A stretch of 64,000 nt of DNA from Streptococcus anginosus (GCF_900636475.1 NZ_LR134283.1:558001-622000); one strand, 5' to 3'; shown: positions 18,279-27,616, numbered from the stretch's first letter. Program-made: numbers and translations. The notes: generated by a model from the sequence alone, not told the origin.

Positions 18279-19523
18279 TCAATGACTGGAAGCAGCAGAA
18301 GTAGCATCTGCCTCACTCGTGCTCTCGCTGTGGCTGCCTGCATCAGAAGCACCGGAAGTAGCATCAGCTTTAGCCTGTCCTCCTGCAGGAGCGAATGGAC
18401 CGCTTCCGCCAACCAGCTGCTGACCAGTTGTTTCCAAGTACCATTCCAGCCATGGTCTGAAATTGAAGACAATTTCATTGATACCAGCGTAAGAGCCGTC
18501 TGGATAGTACATGGCCTGATAATTGTGTGTATTTAAAACTGGTGAATGCGGATTTGGAATCAGGGTGCGGACATATTCTTGATTGCCGTTACGCAAGGTT
18601 CCGACCACCCACTCTACATTTTTCATTCTGCCAGCCGGAAGTGAATTGTGAACCGTTGATAGGCGGTTTCCTGACTGAGATGGTACACGTTTTGCCAGCA
18701 TGGTATCAGGGTCTTGATGTGCATTGTTGTAGTAGAGGAATTGGTTGTTGTCATCGGCGTAAGTCAGTTCAAAGGGCATGGATTTCAAGAACATATTGAT
18801 CTGATCCACCGTTAAAATACCGTGGTCTAGTTTTACATAGGTATCTCCTGAGACAGCGCCCACCATGGCAGCGGCTTTTTCAACCCATTCAGGATCATCT
18901 GGGTCAATGCCTTGAATCGTTGTTGCGATAGGTTTGGTAACATCTAAATCTTCTGGTTCAATTGGTTTTGGTTTTTTCAATTTTGAAACGACCTCTACAT
19001 ATTTCATAAAATTATCCAAACAGGTTTCAAGGAATTTGACGGTTCCTTCGTTGGTAATATTTCCCTCATCGTCAAAGCCTTCTTTGGCTTTTCCAAGCAG
19101 AAATTCATTTCCGGGAAGAGTATAAGCATTGACACCTGGTGCGTCAAGAATTTTGCGTAAATGGACCTGTGCGCGTGAAGTTCCTTGATCGTAGTAAGAA
19201 GCGCCCACAATCATGACAGGCTTGTTTTCAAATGGATGAACTTCAAATGACAGCCACTCAAGCACGCTTTTCAGAGCGGCGGTAATGGTATGGTTGTGCT
19301 CAGGTGTTGCGATAATGACTCCGTCTGCACGGGTGATTTTGTTGTATAGGAGGCGAAGCTGGAAAGATTCGTCCCATTTTTCGTCTTGATTAAACATCGG
19401 AACTTCATCAATTTCCAAGACTTCCAATTCAAATTTTAGTTTAAAATGCCTTCTGATAAATTCCAGTAATTTACGATTATACGATTGCTCTGCATTTGAG
19501 CCTACAATTCCTACAAATTTCAT
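18279..19523 (-). CDS. NADPH-dependent FMN reductase fused to a PAS-like domain, with flavinylation-motif tail
   Basis: A 414-residue soluble protein in three parts. Residues 1-185 are a flavodoxin-like FMN reductase (GIVGSNAEQSYNRKLLEFI; ATPEHNHTI; GASYYDQGTSRAQ). Residues about 215-370 resemble the PAS domain of DUF438 proteins (ILTVDQINMFLKSMPFELTY, then TVHNSLPAGRM). The last 35 residues are a low-complexity Ala/Ser/Thr/Asp tail containing D-A-T-S-G-A-S (387-393) and D-A-T-S-A-A-S (406-412). Both fit or nearly fit the D-x-x-S/T-G-A-T/S motif where ApbE attaches FMN covalently. The gene is last in an operon with a second FMN reductase and apbE. Inference: this protein is the flavinylated substrate of that ApbE in the cytosol; it has no signal peptide. 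Confidence 0.85.
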   Translation of the reverse strand: MKFVGIVGSNAEQSYNRKLLEFIRRHFKLKFELEVLEIDEVPMFNQDEKWDESFQLRLLYNKITRADGVIIATPEHNHTITAALKSVLEWLSFEVHPFENKPVMIVGASYYDQGTSRAQVHLRKILDAPGVNAYTLPGNEFLLGKAKEGFDDEGNITNEGTVKFLETCLDNFMKYVEVVSKLKKPKPIEPEDLDVTKPIATTIQGIDPDDPEWVEKAAAMVGAVSGDTYVKLDHGILTVDQINMFLKSMPFELTYADDNNQFLYYNNAHQDPDTMLAKRVPSQSGNRLSTVHNSLPAGRMKNVEWVVGTLRNGNQEYVRTLIPNPHSPVLNTHNYQAMYYPDGSYAGINEIVFNFRPWLEWYLETTGQQLVGGSGPFAPAGGQAKADATSGASDAGSHSESTSEADATSAASSH

Positions 19524-19541
19524 TGCGTCATTCTCCTTTAC

Positions 19542-20150
19542 TTACAAGTTTTCCCAGTCGAAGTTTTCAGCTTCTTTGTGCAATAATTCCTGCGCACTAG
19601 ATAGCTTCTCGGTAATTTTCACAAAAAGACGGAAATCATCAAAGAGTGCGTCCAATTTCTGAATAGTTTCAAGGTCAATGAGATTGCCATCTTTATCAAA
19701 TGCTTGCAGAGAGTGCGACAGCAAAAATTCAGAGCCAGGCATGACGGAAGATTTCAACTCAGGGGCATCCAAAATCTGGCGAAGCTGTAACTGTGCACGA
19801 GACGAACCCAAGGTTCCAAAGGAAGCACCTGTAATCATTACGGGTTTATTGAGCAATGGGTAAATGCCGTAAGATAGCCAAGCCAGAGCACTCATGAGCG
19901 AAGCTGGGATAGAGTGGTCGTATTCAGGCGTTCCGATAATGACCCCGTCAGCCGCTTCGATCTTTTCAGCAATTTCCGTTACAATAGCTGGAAGTTTTTT
20001 GTCTGCGGGTTTATTGAAAATGGGAATATCTTTGATTTCCACTAGTTCAATTTCTGCTTTATCCGCAAAATGTTTTTGCATATATTGTAATAGTTGGCGA
20101 TTGGTGGAACGTTTTGAATTTGTGCCAACTAAACCGATGAGTTTTAACAT
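19542..20150 (-). CDS. NADPH-dependent FMN reductase
   Basis: A 202-residue flavodoxin-like NAD(P)H:FMN oxidoreductase, paralogous to the N-terminal half of the downstream fusion (here LKLIGLVGTNSKRSTNRQLL; GTPEYDHSIPASL; GASFGTLGSSRAQ). It lacks the PAS-like domain and the Ser/Ala tail. Gaps to its neighbours are only 18-19 bp, so the three genes are one operon. A likely role is to supply or exchange electrons via FMN in the same redox chain; the acceptor is unknown. Confidence 0.9.
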   Translation of the reverse strand: MLKLIGLVGTNSKRSTNRQLLQYMQKHFADKAEIELVEIKDIPIFNKPADKKLPAIVTEIAEKIEAADGVIIGTPEYDHSIPASLMSALAWLSYGIYPLLNKPVMITGASFGTLGSSRAQLQLRQILDAPELKSSVMPGSEFLLSHSLQAFDKDGNLIDLETIQKLDALFDDFRLFVKITEKLSSAQELLHKEAENFDWENL

Positions 20151-20169
20151 AATTATTTCCTTTCCGATA

Positions 20170-21102
20170 TTAAAATAGCAATTCTGGTTTTAAACCAGAA
20201 GAATAGAATAATTGATCTTCTTTTGTAATCCCTAACGCTTCAATCTGTTCTTCTTTTTCGACTTGTTCTAGAATAGACGATGGGCTTTCGCCAAATAATC
20301 GGGTTGTCCAAATTTCACCGTCTACAGAGCGATTAGACACAATCGTTAAACTAGCGACATCTGTCTCCACAGGATAACCTGTCTTACCATCAAGAATATG
20401 GTGATAGGTTTGCCCTTGTTTTTCAAGGGTTCGCTCATAAATTCCTGAAGTCACAACGGATTGATTTACGATAGGAAGAATAGCCCGATTATTTCCGCGT
20501 GTTAATTTTGGATGTTGAATCCCAATCCGCCAAGGACGCTTGGAAACTTGGTTGATTCCTAGGGTTAATACATTCCCGCCTAGATTGATGAGAGCAGAAG
20601 TCACGCCTTTATTTTTTAAGAACTCCATCACTTTATCAGCAATATAACCTTTTGCAAGTGCTCCAAGGTCAATTTTCATTCCTTCTTTTGCTAAAAAAAC
20701 ACTAGAAGAAGCAGAATCGAGTTTAATAAAAGTAGGTTCTATTAAAGAAAGGCAATATTTGATTTCTTCCGGCTGAGGCACTTTGGCGTCTGGAAAACCA
20801 ATTCGCCATGTTTGTACAAGTGGGCCGATAGTAATATTTAAGTGACTATTTAGAGCTAAACTATGCTGTTTTCCTAGCTCAATTAGCTCAAACAAATCAG
20901 GATGTACCTGAACCCATTGCTTTCCAGCTTGATGGTTGATTTTCATCAACTCCGAATCATCATCATTTGCACTAAAGCGTTTCTCATACAGAAAAAGTAG
21001 TTGAATAACCTCGTCAAGTAGCAGACCTGCTTGCGGATGCAGAATTGAAATCGTAATCGTCGTTCCCATTAATTGAATGGAACGAGAGCTGAAGTCCACC
21101 AC
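20170..21102 (-). CDS. apbE: FAD:protein FMN transferase ApbE, cytosolic form
   Basis: ApbE splits FAD and links FMN to a Thr/Ser of target proteins. The 310-residue protein has the family core: MGTTITISI near the start, IDLGALAKGYIADKV, LINLGGNVLTLG and HHILDGKTGYPV with metal-binding residues. It has no signal peptide or lipobox, unlike the extracellular ApbE of Rnf/Nqr systems, so it acts in the cytosol. The start is GTG with AGGAGG 4-7 bases upstream. First gene of the flavin operon, divergent from nox. The likely substrate is the tail of the protein encoded at 18279-19523. Confidence 0.92.
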   Translation of the reverse strand: MVDFSSRSIQLMGTTITISILHPQAGLLLDEVIQLLFLYEKRFSANDDDSELMKINHQAGKQWVQVHPDLFELIELGKQHSLALNSHLNITIGPLVQTWRIGFPDAKVPQPEEIKYCLSLIEPTFIKLDSASSSVFLAKEGMKIDLGALAKGYIADKVMEFLKNKGVTSALINLGGNVLTLGINQVSKRPWRIGIQHPKLTRGNNRAILPIVNQSVVTSGIYERTLEKQGQTYHHILDGKTGYPVETDVASLTIVSNRSVDGEIWTTRLFGESPSSILEQVEKEEQIEALGITKEDQLFYSSGLKPELLF

Positions 21103-21149
21103 ATTACCTCCTTTCTATAGATTAAATACACACATCTATTATAACAGAT

Positions 21150-21163
21150 AGATAACGTTTTCA
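21150..21163 (-). promoter_or_regulatory. cre-like site overlapping the apbE -35 region
   Basis: On the minus strand the 14-mer TGAAAACGTTATCT matches the CcpA consensus TGWAANCGNTNWCA except at the last base. It overlaps the -35 (TTGTGA) of a promoter with a 17-bp spacer and TATAAT at about 21139-21144. Confidence 0.5.
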
Positions 21164-21334
21164 CAAACTTTTTTGTAGAAAATTTTCCGACAATTTCATA
21201 TCATTTTCATATAGAATGGTCTTAACTAGAAACTTAAAATTTGAATACATTGAGATTAGAAATGAAATCATTCATGAAAAGTTCTTTTAAATTGATAGAA
21301 AATGTAATATTTTTCAGTTTTATGAGCAAATATA

Positions 21335-21363
21335 TTGTAAACGCTAACACGTAATGTTATAAT
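21335..21363 (+). promoter_or_regulatory. nox promoter with embedded cre site
   Basis: TTGTAA (21335-21340), a 17-bp spacer and TATAAT (21358-21363). The perfect consensus cre TGTAAACGCTAACA occupies 21336-21349 and covers the -35 and half the spacer, a position that normally gives CcpA repression. The rest of the 298-bp intergenic region (21103-21400) shows no gene. Confidence 0.7.
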
Positions 21364-21400
21364 GTTTTAGTAAATTAAAAATTAAGGTAGGAATTGCTCT

Positions 21401-22774
21401 ATGAGTAAAATTGTTGTTATTGGTGCCAACCATGCTGGTACAGCTTGTATCAATACGATATTAGACAACTTCGGAAATGAAAACGAAGTTGTGGTGTTTG
21501 ACCAAAATTCAAACATTTCCTTCTTAGGATGCGGAATGGCGCTTTGGATTGGTAAGCAAATTGACGGCCCAGAAGGATTGTTCTATTCAGATAAAGAAAA
21601 ACTTGAAGCAAAAGGTGCAAAAGTTTATATGGAAAGTCCTGTTTTGTCAGTTGATTATGACAAAAAAGAAGTGATCGCACTTGTAAATGGTCAGGAACAT
21701 GTTGAATCTTATGACAAATTGATTTTTGCGACTGGTTCACAACCAATTATCCCGCCAATCAAAGGTGTTGAACTTGTAGAAGGAAATCGTGAATTTAAAG
21801 CGACCCTAGAAAACGTTCAGTTTGTAAAATTGTATCAAAACTCTGCTGAAGTGATTGAAAAGCTGAAAAACAACGAAGGCATCAATCGGGTCGCTGTTGT
21901 TGGAGCCGGCTACATTGGTGTTGAACTCGCAGAAGCTTTTGAACGCCTTGGAAAAGAAGTAATCTTGATTGACGTTGCAGATACTTGCCTTGCTGGTTAC
22001 TACGACCGTGAATTGTCTGACTTGATGAGTAAAAACTTGGCAGATCATGGCATCAAACTTGCTTATGGTCAAACTGTGAAAGCAGTTGAAGGGGAAGGCA
22101 AAGTTGAACGTATTGTAACAGATAAAGAAACATTTGACGTAGATATGGTCATTATGGCTGTTGGCTTCCGACCAAACACAGCTCTCGGCGCTGGCAAGAT
22201 TGAACTTTTCCGTAATGGTGCCTTCCTTGTTGATAAAAAACAAGAAACAAGCATTCCAGGAGTTTATGCAGTTGGGGACTGTGCAACGATTTATGACAAT
22301 GCTCTAGATGATATGAGTTATATCGCCCTTGCTTCGAATGCTGTTCGTTCAGGTATTGTCGGAGCTTACAATGCTACTGGTCATGAGTTAGAAGGCATTG
22401 GTGTGCAAGGTTCAAACGGTATCAACATTTACGACCTTAAAATGGTTTCAACTGGTTTGACCTTAGAAAAAGCAAAAGCTGCTAGCTACAATGCGGTTGA
22501 AACAGGATTTAACGACCTTCAAAAGCCAGAATTTATCAAACACAACAACCATGAAGTAGCTATTCGTATCGTATTTGATAAAGATACACGTGTCATCCTT
22601 GGAGCACAAATGGCTTCGCACGAAGATATTTCAATGGGCATTCATCTCTTCTCACTCGCAATCCAAGAAAAAGTGACCATTGATAAATTGGCATTGACAG
22701 ATATTTTCTTCCTGCCACACTTTAACAAACCTTATAACTACATCACAATGGCAGCATTGACAGCCGAAAAATAA
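21401..22774 (+). CDS. nox: NADH oxidase (water-forming)
   Basis: This flavoprotein reduces O2 with NADH and regenerates NAD+. The 457-residue sequence has an N-terminal FAD Rossmann motif ([13 protein letters not shown]), the redox-active Cys44 in [10 protein letters not shown] that forms the cysteine sulfenic acid in streptococcal Nox, an NADH-binding motif [14 protein letters not shown], the second FAD motif VYAVGDCA, and a C-terminal dimerisation domain. The cre site in the promoter suggests catabolite control. The divergent apbE-FMN-reductase operon suggests a shared role in redox balance. Confidence 0.96.
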   Translation: MSKIVVIGANHAGTACINTILDNFGNENEVVVFDQNSNISFLGCGMALWIGKQIDGPEGLFYSDKEKLEAKGAKVYMESPVLSVDYDKKEVIALVNGQEHVESYDKLIFATGSQPIIPPIKGVELVEGNREFKATLENVQFVKLYQNSAEVIEKLKNNEGINRVAVVGAGYIGVELAEAFERLGKEVILIDVADTCLAGYYDRELSDLMSKNLADHGIKLAYGQTVKAVEGEGKVERIVTDKETFDVDMVIMAVGFRPNTALGAGKIELFRNGAFLVDKKQETSIPGVYAVGDCATIYDNALDDMSYIALASNAVRSGIVGAYNATGHELEGIGVQGSNGINIYDLKMVSTGLTLEKAKAASYNAVETGFNDLQKPEFIKHNNHEVAIRIVFDKDTRVILGAQMASHEDISMGIHLFSLAIQEKVTIDKLALTDIFFLPHFNKPYNYITMAALTAEK

Positions 22775-22847
22775 AGATAAAATATTGAGTTTATAAAGCG
22801 TTTTTAATACAATTCGTATATAGTTGTTGACAAAGCATTTCAACATT

Positions 22848-22883
22848 AAAAGAGTGCAACTTTATTTGTGCACTCTTTTTTTG
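22848..22883 (+). terminator. nox terminator
   Basis: AAAGAGTGCA/TGCACTCTTT hairpin followed by a T run. The remaining bases to 23070 hold nothing recognisable. Confidence 0.85.
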
Positions 22884-23070
22884 CGTATAACAGAAAAATT
22901 TTTGATAAATAGAATAGTATTGCTACTTATTTATCAAAAATTTACGATGATTAGACGAAAGAATACTTTGCCCCAAAAATAGCATTTAGAAATATTTAGA
23001 AGATAAATAATGTGTTGCGATGCTCCAAATGGTTAGTTTTCTGAGTGTAAGCTTGTTCTTAGGTAGGTCA

Positions 23071-24381
23071 TCAGTCCTTTACTAAAGGTAAAGAAATGAT
23101 GACTTTTAAGCCTGGCTGATTGTCTAAAAAAACAATTTCACCTTGATGTAATTTAATAATTTGTTTAGTGATAACCGTTCCCATACCATGTGATTCATAA
23201 TTAGTCGATTTTTGATTTAGCTCAGTAATTTTTTGAGCTGTAATATCTCCTTGATCCGCAATGATGATGAGCACTTTATTATCAGATAATTGATAAGTCA
23301 GATCAATCTGGTTAGAACCGCTGTGTATGATACTATTAAGCAAGAGATTTCTAAAAGCTCTTTCTAGTAAAGTTACCTCTCCTTTTACCAACACTGCCTC
23401 GGTAGGCAAATCAAAATGAAGTGTAATTGTTTCATAATTATTCAATATATCGGCAATTACTGTTCGTAGGACTGCAACCAAATCAAGACTCGAAAATTCG
23501 GAGTGATGCTTTTGATTATCCAATAAGTAGCTCATATTGAGATTAGAAATCATTTCTTTCATAGTTTGAATCTGATTTTCAATTTCCTCCGTCTGCTTTC
23601 CTTTACCATATTGCTGCTCTAGCTGACTGTTATAACCTGATATGAGCATAAGAGGATTGCGTAAATCATGACTGACCCCTCTAATCCATTGCTCTTTCAT
23701 CGTGTTGCTTTCTTCCAAAATATGAGAGGTTTCATTGAGAGCTGTCTTAATTTCAGAGAAATTTCCCTTTTCATTAAGAGCGATATTTTGACCTTGAGAC
23801 AAAGAAGTGACAGCAGTAATAATCGGCTCCATCTCCTTTTTAATGCGCAACTTTGATCGGCTCAAAAGAATAAAAATAAGTAAAAGAATAATACCCAAGA
23901 AAACAAGTCCCAAACTGAGAAAATTCCTAATAAATTGCGTATTAGCATAGAAATTAAATTTTGCTAAAGAATGCTTTTTAGGATAGCCCAAAACTAAAAT
24001 TTGCTGACCTCGTACATAGGAGAAAACAGGGTAATCTTCTAAATACCAGCGTGAAAATTTAACCATATCAGTATTCGTATAATGCCTTTTGAGTCCTTTA
24101 GGTAAATGATAAGATTGGACAATATTGCCATCTTGATTCAGTACCATAGCCCAAGTATTTTGTTTATCCATTTCAATTTTGCTGCTTTTATCAAAATTAA
24201 AATTATTCTGTTGACTCGATTGAGCGATTTTAGTGTAAAGTAGTTCCGGTTTTTCCTTTCCATAGAAACTAAAATAGGATGAGAAAACCAAACCATAAAC
24301 AAAAACAAGTCCTATGATTAAAGCCAAGAGTAATAGAACATACCTGGTTAATAACTTAGTAAAAAATTTAACGGTATCCAT
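23071..24381 (-). CDS. sensor histidine kinase (LcrS/NsrK-like)
   Basis: A 436-residue kinase with TM1 (about 13-33), an extracytoplasmic loop of about 110 residues, TM2 (about 150-172), a HisKA domain with the phosphoacceptor in VSHDLRNPL (His238) and a divergent HATPase_c domain (LLNSIIHSG; GMGTVITKQIIKLH). The start ATG abuts the TAA of the regulator gene. Divergent pairing with a lantibiotic-type ABC transporter is the arrangement of LcrRS-LctFEG in S. mutans, where the system gives resistance to lantibiotics. The ligand is inferred, not shown. Confidence 0.88.
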   Translation of the reverse strand: MDTVKFFTKLLTRYVLLLLALIIGLVFVYGLVFSSYFSFYGKEKPELLYTKIAQSSQQNNFNFDKSSKIEMDKQNTWAMVLNQDGNIVQSYHLPKGLKRHYTNTDMVKFSRWYLEDYPVFSYVRGQQILVLGYPKKHSLAKFNFYANTQFIRNFLSLGLVFLGIILLLIFILLSRSKLRIKKEMEPIITAVTSLSQGQNIALNEKGNFSEIKTALNETSHILEESNTMKEQWIRGVSHDLRNPLMLISGYNSQLEQQYGKGKQTEEIENQIQTMKEMISNLNMSYLLDNQKHHSEFSSLDLVAVLRTVIADILNNYETITLHFDLPTEAVLVKGEVTLLERAFRNLLLNSIIHSGSNQIDLTYQLSDNKVLIIIADQGDITAQKITELNQKSTNYESHGMGTVITKQIIKLHQGEIVFLDNQPGLKVIISLPLVKD

Positions 24382-25071
24382 TTAATTCACCTTTAGTTTG
24401 TAACCCAAACCTTTAACCGTTATTAAGCTTTCTGGTTTAGATGGATTGGCTTCGATCTTTTGTCGAATCTTACGAATATGAGCCATTAGGGTATTATCAT
24501 AGCCTTGGTATTGTAAGCCCCAGACTTTTTCTAAGAGTTGGTCAAAAGTAACAATGCGATTCTTATTATCATATAAGACCTTAAGAATACTGTATTCCTT
24601 AGCTGTCAGCTGAATCTCTAGTTTTCCTTTGGTAATCAAGGCTTGGCTAAAATGCACCTGGCAAGCAGGCAAAACAAGGGTATCTTCCTTTTCGGGATAG
24701 GCTCTTTTTAAGATGGAAAGAATACGCAACTCCAAATCTCTTGGGCGGAAAGGCTTGATAATATAGTCATCTGCCCCTAACTCAAAGCCCTGATATTGTT
24801 TTTCTATATCGGAGATTGCCGACAAAAACAAAACAGGAACCGTTGAAGTCTTACGGATACCTTTTAAAACTTCAAATCCTGATCCTTCAGGCAGCATAAT
24901 GTCTAAAATAACTAAATCAAAAGATTTTTCTTCAAATTGCTCCAAAGCTTCTTTTTGTGATTGTACACTTGTTAGATTGCTAAAACCAGCAATGTTCAAT
25001 GATTCTTGCACCATTTCTAAAATTTCTGGATTATCGTCTAAAATTAAGATCTTCTTTTCTTTATAATTCAT
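24382..25071 (-). CDS. OmpR-family response regulator (LcrR/NsrR-like)
   Basis: A 229-residue regulator: receiver with DD (12-13), phosphoacceptor Asp57 (VILDIMLPEGSG) and KPF, then a winged-helix DNA-binding domain (ITKGKLEIQLTAKEYSILKVL ... GLGYKLKVN, given here in part). It is co-transcribed with the kinase. The divergent intergenic region contains two TTAAGG repeats 11 bp apart, a plausible binding site for an OmpR-type dimer. Confidence 0.9.
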   Translation of the reverse strand: MNYKEKKILILDDNPEILEMVQESLNIAGFSNLTSVQSQKEALEQFEEKSFDLVILDIMLPEGSGFEVLKGIRKTSTVPVLFLSAISDIEKQYQGFELGADDYIIKPFRPRDLELRILSILKRAYPEKEDTLVLPACQVHFSQALITKGKLEIQLTAKEYSILKVLYDNKNRIVTFDQLLEKVWGLQYQGYDNTLMAHIRKIRQKIEANPSKPESLITVKGLGYKLKVN

Positions 25072-25135
25072 ACTATTACCTCAATAAGACTAGTATAACA
25101 CATTGCTTCCTTGGTCAAGGACTTTAAAGTAAAAA

Positions 25136-25152
25136 TTAAGGAAGAATTAAGG
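25136..25152 (+). promoter_or_regulatory. direct repeat, candidate regulator-binding site
   Basis: TTAAGG at 25136-25141 and again at 25147-25152, an 11-bp period (one helical turn), lie between the regulator pair and the ABC transporter genes. This fits the tandem-repeat operators of OmpR-family regulators. Confidence 0.45.
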
Positions 25153-25242
25153 TAATGAATAGGTTAAAATAAAGGAGTTTCATTATAATAAAAATAGCGA
25201 AAGGATATAACATCACTCTAAGATTTTTAAAGGAGAAAACAA

Positions 25243-26151
25243 ATGAACAATTATATCGTTGAAACCAACCAATTAAGTAAGGATTTTTCAGGTGAAGTAG
25301 CCGTTAATCAGCTCTCTATTCATATTAGAAAAAATGAAATTTATGGTTTTTTAGGACCAAATGGTGCTGGTAAGAGCACTGCTATGAAAATGCTTTTGGG
25401 ATTGTTGCAACCAACCCATGGTTCCATTAAGCTCTTTGGCAAAACCTTTAATAGCAATCAAATATCACTCCTCTCAAATGTAGGTTCCCTTATTGAGGAG
25501 CCCTCTTACTATGCTAATTTGACCGGCTATGAAAATCTTGAAATTATCCAAAAATTACTTAAATTACCAAAAAGAAATATTGATGAAGTCTTAAAGATTG
25601 TCAAACTTTTCGATCAAAAAGACAAGCTAGTTAAAAACTATTCACTAGGCATGAAACAACGTCTAGGAATTGCGCTAGCCATTGTTAAATTTCCTAAATT
25701 ACTGATTCTGGATGAGCCAACTAATGGTTTAGATCCTGCTGGTATTCAAGAAATTCGTGAGCTCATCAAGTCATTACCACAAAAATACGATATGACTATC
25801 ATCGTTTCTAGCCATATTCTTTCAGAAATTGAACAGATGGCTACGACTGTCGGTATTATTAATCATGGTCGATTACTTTTTGAAGGTCACCTATCTGACC
25901 TTGAAGAAGATGAAAAATATCTGTTTGAGACCAGTGATGATGTAACTGCTAAAAGAATACTAATGTTCAATGGTTTTAATTTGGATGATGACAAAAAATT
26001 GATTGTCAACGATAACGATAAAGTTAATATAGCCACTGCTATTCGACTCTTAGTTGAAAATGATGTTGATATTTATCAAGTTCGTATGATTCGTCGATCG
26101 CTGGAAGATGTTTTCCTTGATATGACAGGACGGGAAGGAAGTGTTTTGTAA
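25243..26151 (+). CDS. lantibiotic-protection-type ABC transporter ATPase (LctF-like)
   Basis: 302 residues: Walker A GPNGAGKST, Q-loop region EEPSYYANLTGYENL (typical of BcrA/LanF proteins), signature YSLGMKQRLGIA, Walker B LLILDEPTNGLDP, H-loop SSHIL. The two permease genes overlap head to tail, giving a LanFEG-type exporter. Such transporters remove lantibiotics or bacitracin from the membrane. No lantibiotic structural or modification gene is in the window, so this looks like resistance without production. Confidence 0.9.
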   Translation: MNNYIVETNQLSKDFSGEVAVNQLSIHIRKNEIYGFLGPNGAGKSTAMKMLLGLLQPTHGSIKLFGKTFNSNQISLLSNVGSLIEEPSYYANLTGYENLEIIQKLLKLPKRNIDEVLKIVKLFDQKDKLVKNYSLGMKQRLGIALAIVKFPKLLILDEPTNGLDPAGIQEIRELIKSLPQKYDMTIIVSSHILSEIEQMATTVGIINHGRLLFEGHLSDLEEDEKYLFETSDDVTAKRILMFNGFNLDDDKKLIVNDNDKVNIATAIRLLVENDVDIYQVRMIRRSLEDVFLDMTGREGSVL

Positions 26152-26891
26152 TGCTAAATTTACAATTAGAATTTATCAAATTAAAAAGACGTTCTTTCTT
26201 GCTATCTTTGATTGCTATTGTAGCAGTGGGCTTGATTTGGAGTGGCGTTGTTATCAAATATGAATTACCTAAAACGCATGAGGCCTATAATGCCATTTAT
26301 ACCATGACTTACTTGAATGATTGTATTTTGCCACTTTTCATTGCAGTTTTAGCGTCTAGACTACTGGAATTGGAACATCTAGGCAAAACTTTTAAACTCT
26401 TGCAAACCAGTAACGAAAGTCCTTGGCAACTTTTTAAGGCTAAATTGACTGTGATGGCTATTTTTGCCTTTGTTGTCAGTTTGATTCAAACGCTTTTTCT
26501 GAAATTTATTATTCAAGGCATGCAGGTCAGTGTGACACCTGTTTCATTGAGTCTCTTTTTGTTCACAACTTTTTTGGTTTGTCTCTTTCTGTCTTGTTTA
26601 CATCTTTGCTTAGCTTTTATCTATCCAAAGCCAAGTGTGACAGTGGTAACAGGCTTAATTGGTTCCTTCCTGTCATTTGTAGGTATCGGTGCGTTACCAT
26701 TTCCTATTCGTATTTTCATTCCTTGGCAATATTTCTCTATGATGGGAATCGCTAAACGGGTGGCTGGAACTAACACTTATCTTTTTCAATATGATAATGC
26801 TTATCCCTTTAAATTAGTCACATTATTGCTTATCATTTTTTTAAGCATCTTTGTCAGTAAAAAACTCATTGGAAAGGCGGATCTATTATGA
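26151..26891 (+). CDS. lantibiotic-protection-type ABC permease (LctE-like)
   Basis: A 246-residue protein with six membrane segments. It starts LNLQLEFIKLKRRSFLLSL, the cytoplasmic N-terminus seen in EpiE/MutE-type permeases, and contains ESPWQLFKAKL. It overlaps the ATPase by 1 bp and the next permease by 4 bp, so the three are translationally coupled. Expected partner of the ATPase upstream; the substrate specificity is inferred from gene order only. Confidence 0.85.
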   Translation: MLNLQLEFIKLKRRSFLLSLIAIVAVGLIWSGVVIKYELPKTHEAYNAIYTMTYLNDCILPLFIAVLASRLLELEHLGKTFKLLQTSNESPWQLFKAKLTVMAIFAFVVSLIQTLFLKFIIQGMQVSVTPVSLSLFLFTTFLVCLFLSCLHLCLAFIYPKPSVTVVTGLIGSFLSFVGIGALPFPIRIFIPWQYFSMMGIAKRVAGTNTYLFQYDNAYPFKLVTLLLIIFLSIFVSKKLIGKADLL

Positions 26892-27616
26892 TTATTTTTG
26901 AATTTAAAAAAATCAAAAAAAGTGCTATTCCGATAACGCTAATCTTCTTTAACCTTGTTGGGTCCTTATTGGGAGCAATGATTTACGCTCTCAATCGAAA
27001 GGTGCTCCTAGATGGTACACAAGCTCGCGTCCTTTGGGGACAAACAGTTTTCTATTCCTCGCAGATATTTACTCCTATTCTGATCGGGATTATCTGTTCC
27101 ATCAGTTGTCAATTCGAGGAAAGTAATAAAAACTGGCAGCGCTTATTAAGTATTCCGGTTAAAGCCAATCGTATCATTTTATCAAAAATCACCAGCTTAT
27201 CACTAGTCATGGCTATTAGTCAACTGATAGTTCTTCTCTTTTATATTATCAGCGCTTTGGTTTTGAAGGTACCTTTTGCAAATTATCTACTGGACTTTTT
27301 GCTTTGGTCTATCACAGGTTGGATAGCAACCATTACTATTGTCACCATTCAAATTTTTCTTAGTATTCGCTTAAAAAATTTCGCAGTGCCTATTCTTATA
27401 TCAGCCATTTTGGCTATAGCAGGGCTTATGACCCTATTTATTGGACAAGGTCTTTTTAGCATTTTCCCTTATGCTCAGATTGCTGTTGGTGATCGAGCTC
27501 GTTCTTTAGTCCCTTTTACCTTATCTGAATTTATCCTTTTCTTAGTTGTCAATGGTGCTTATATTTTTGTCTTCTATACCTTAGCAGTTAGACAGCTTAA
27601 AAAGAGATTTATTTAA
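26888..27616 (+). CDS. lantibiotic-protection-type ABC permease (LctG-like)
   Basis: A 242-residue, six-helix permease beginning IIFEFKKIKKSAIPITLIFF with the internal segment ESNKNWQRLLSIPVKANRIILSK (given in part), as in MutG/EpiG-type proteins. It is the last gene of the transporter operon; a hairpin lies about 110 bp downstream. About 220 bp (27617-27840) to the ClC gene contain only that terminator and the next promoter region. Confidence 0.85.
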   Translation: MIIFEFKKIKKSAIPITLIFFNLVGSLLGAMIYALNRKVLLDGTQARVLWGQTVFYSSQIFTPILIGIICSISCQFEESNKNWQRLLSIPVKANRIILSKITSLSLVMAISQLIVLLFYIISALVLKVPFANYLLDFLLWSITGWIATITIVTIQIFLSIRLKNFAVPILISAILAIAGLMTLFIGQGLFSIFPYAQIAVGDRARSLVPFTLSEFILFLVVNGAYIFVFYTLAVRQLKKRFI

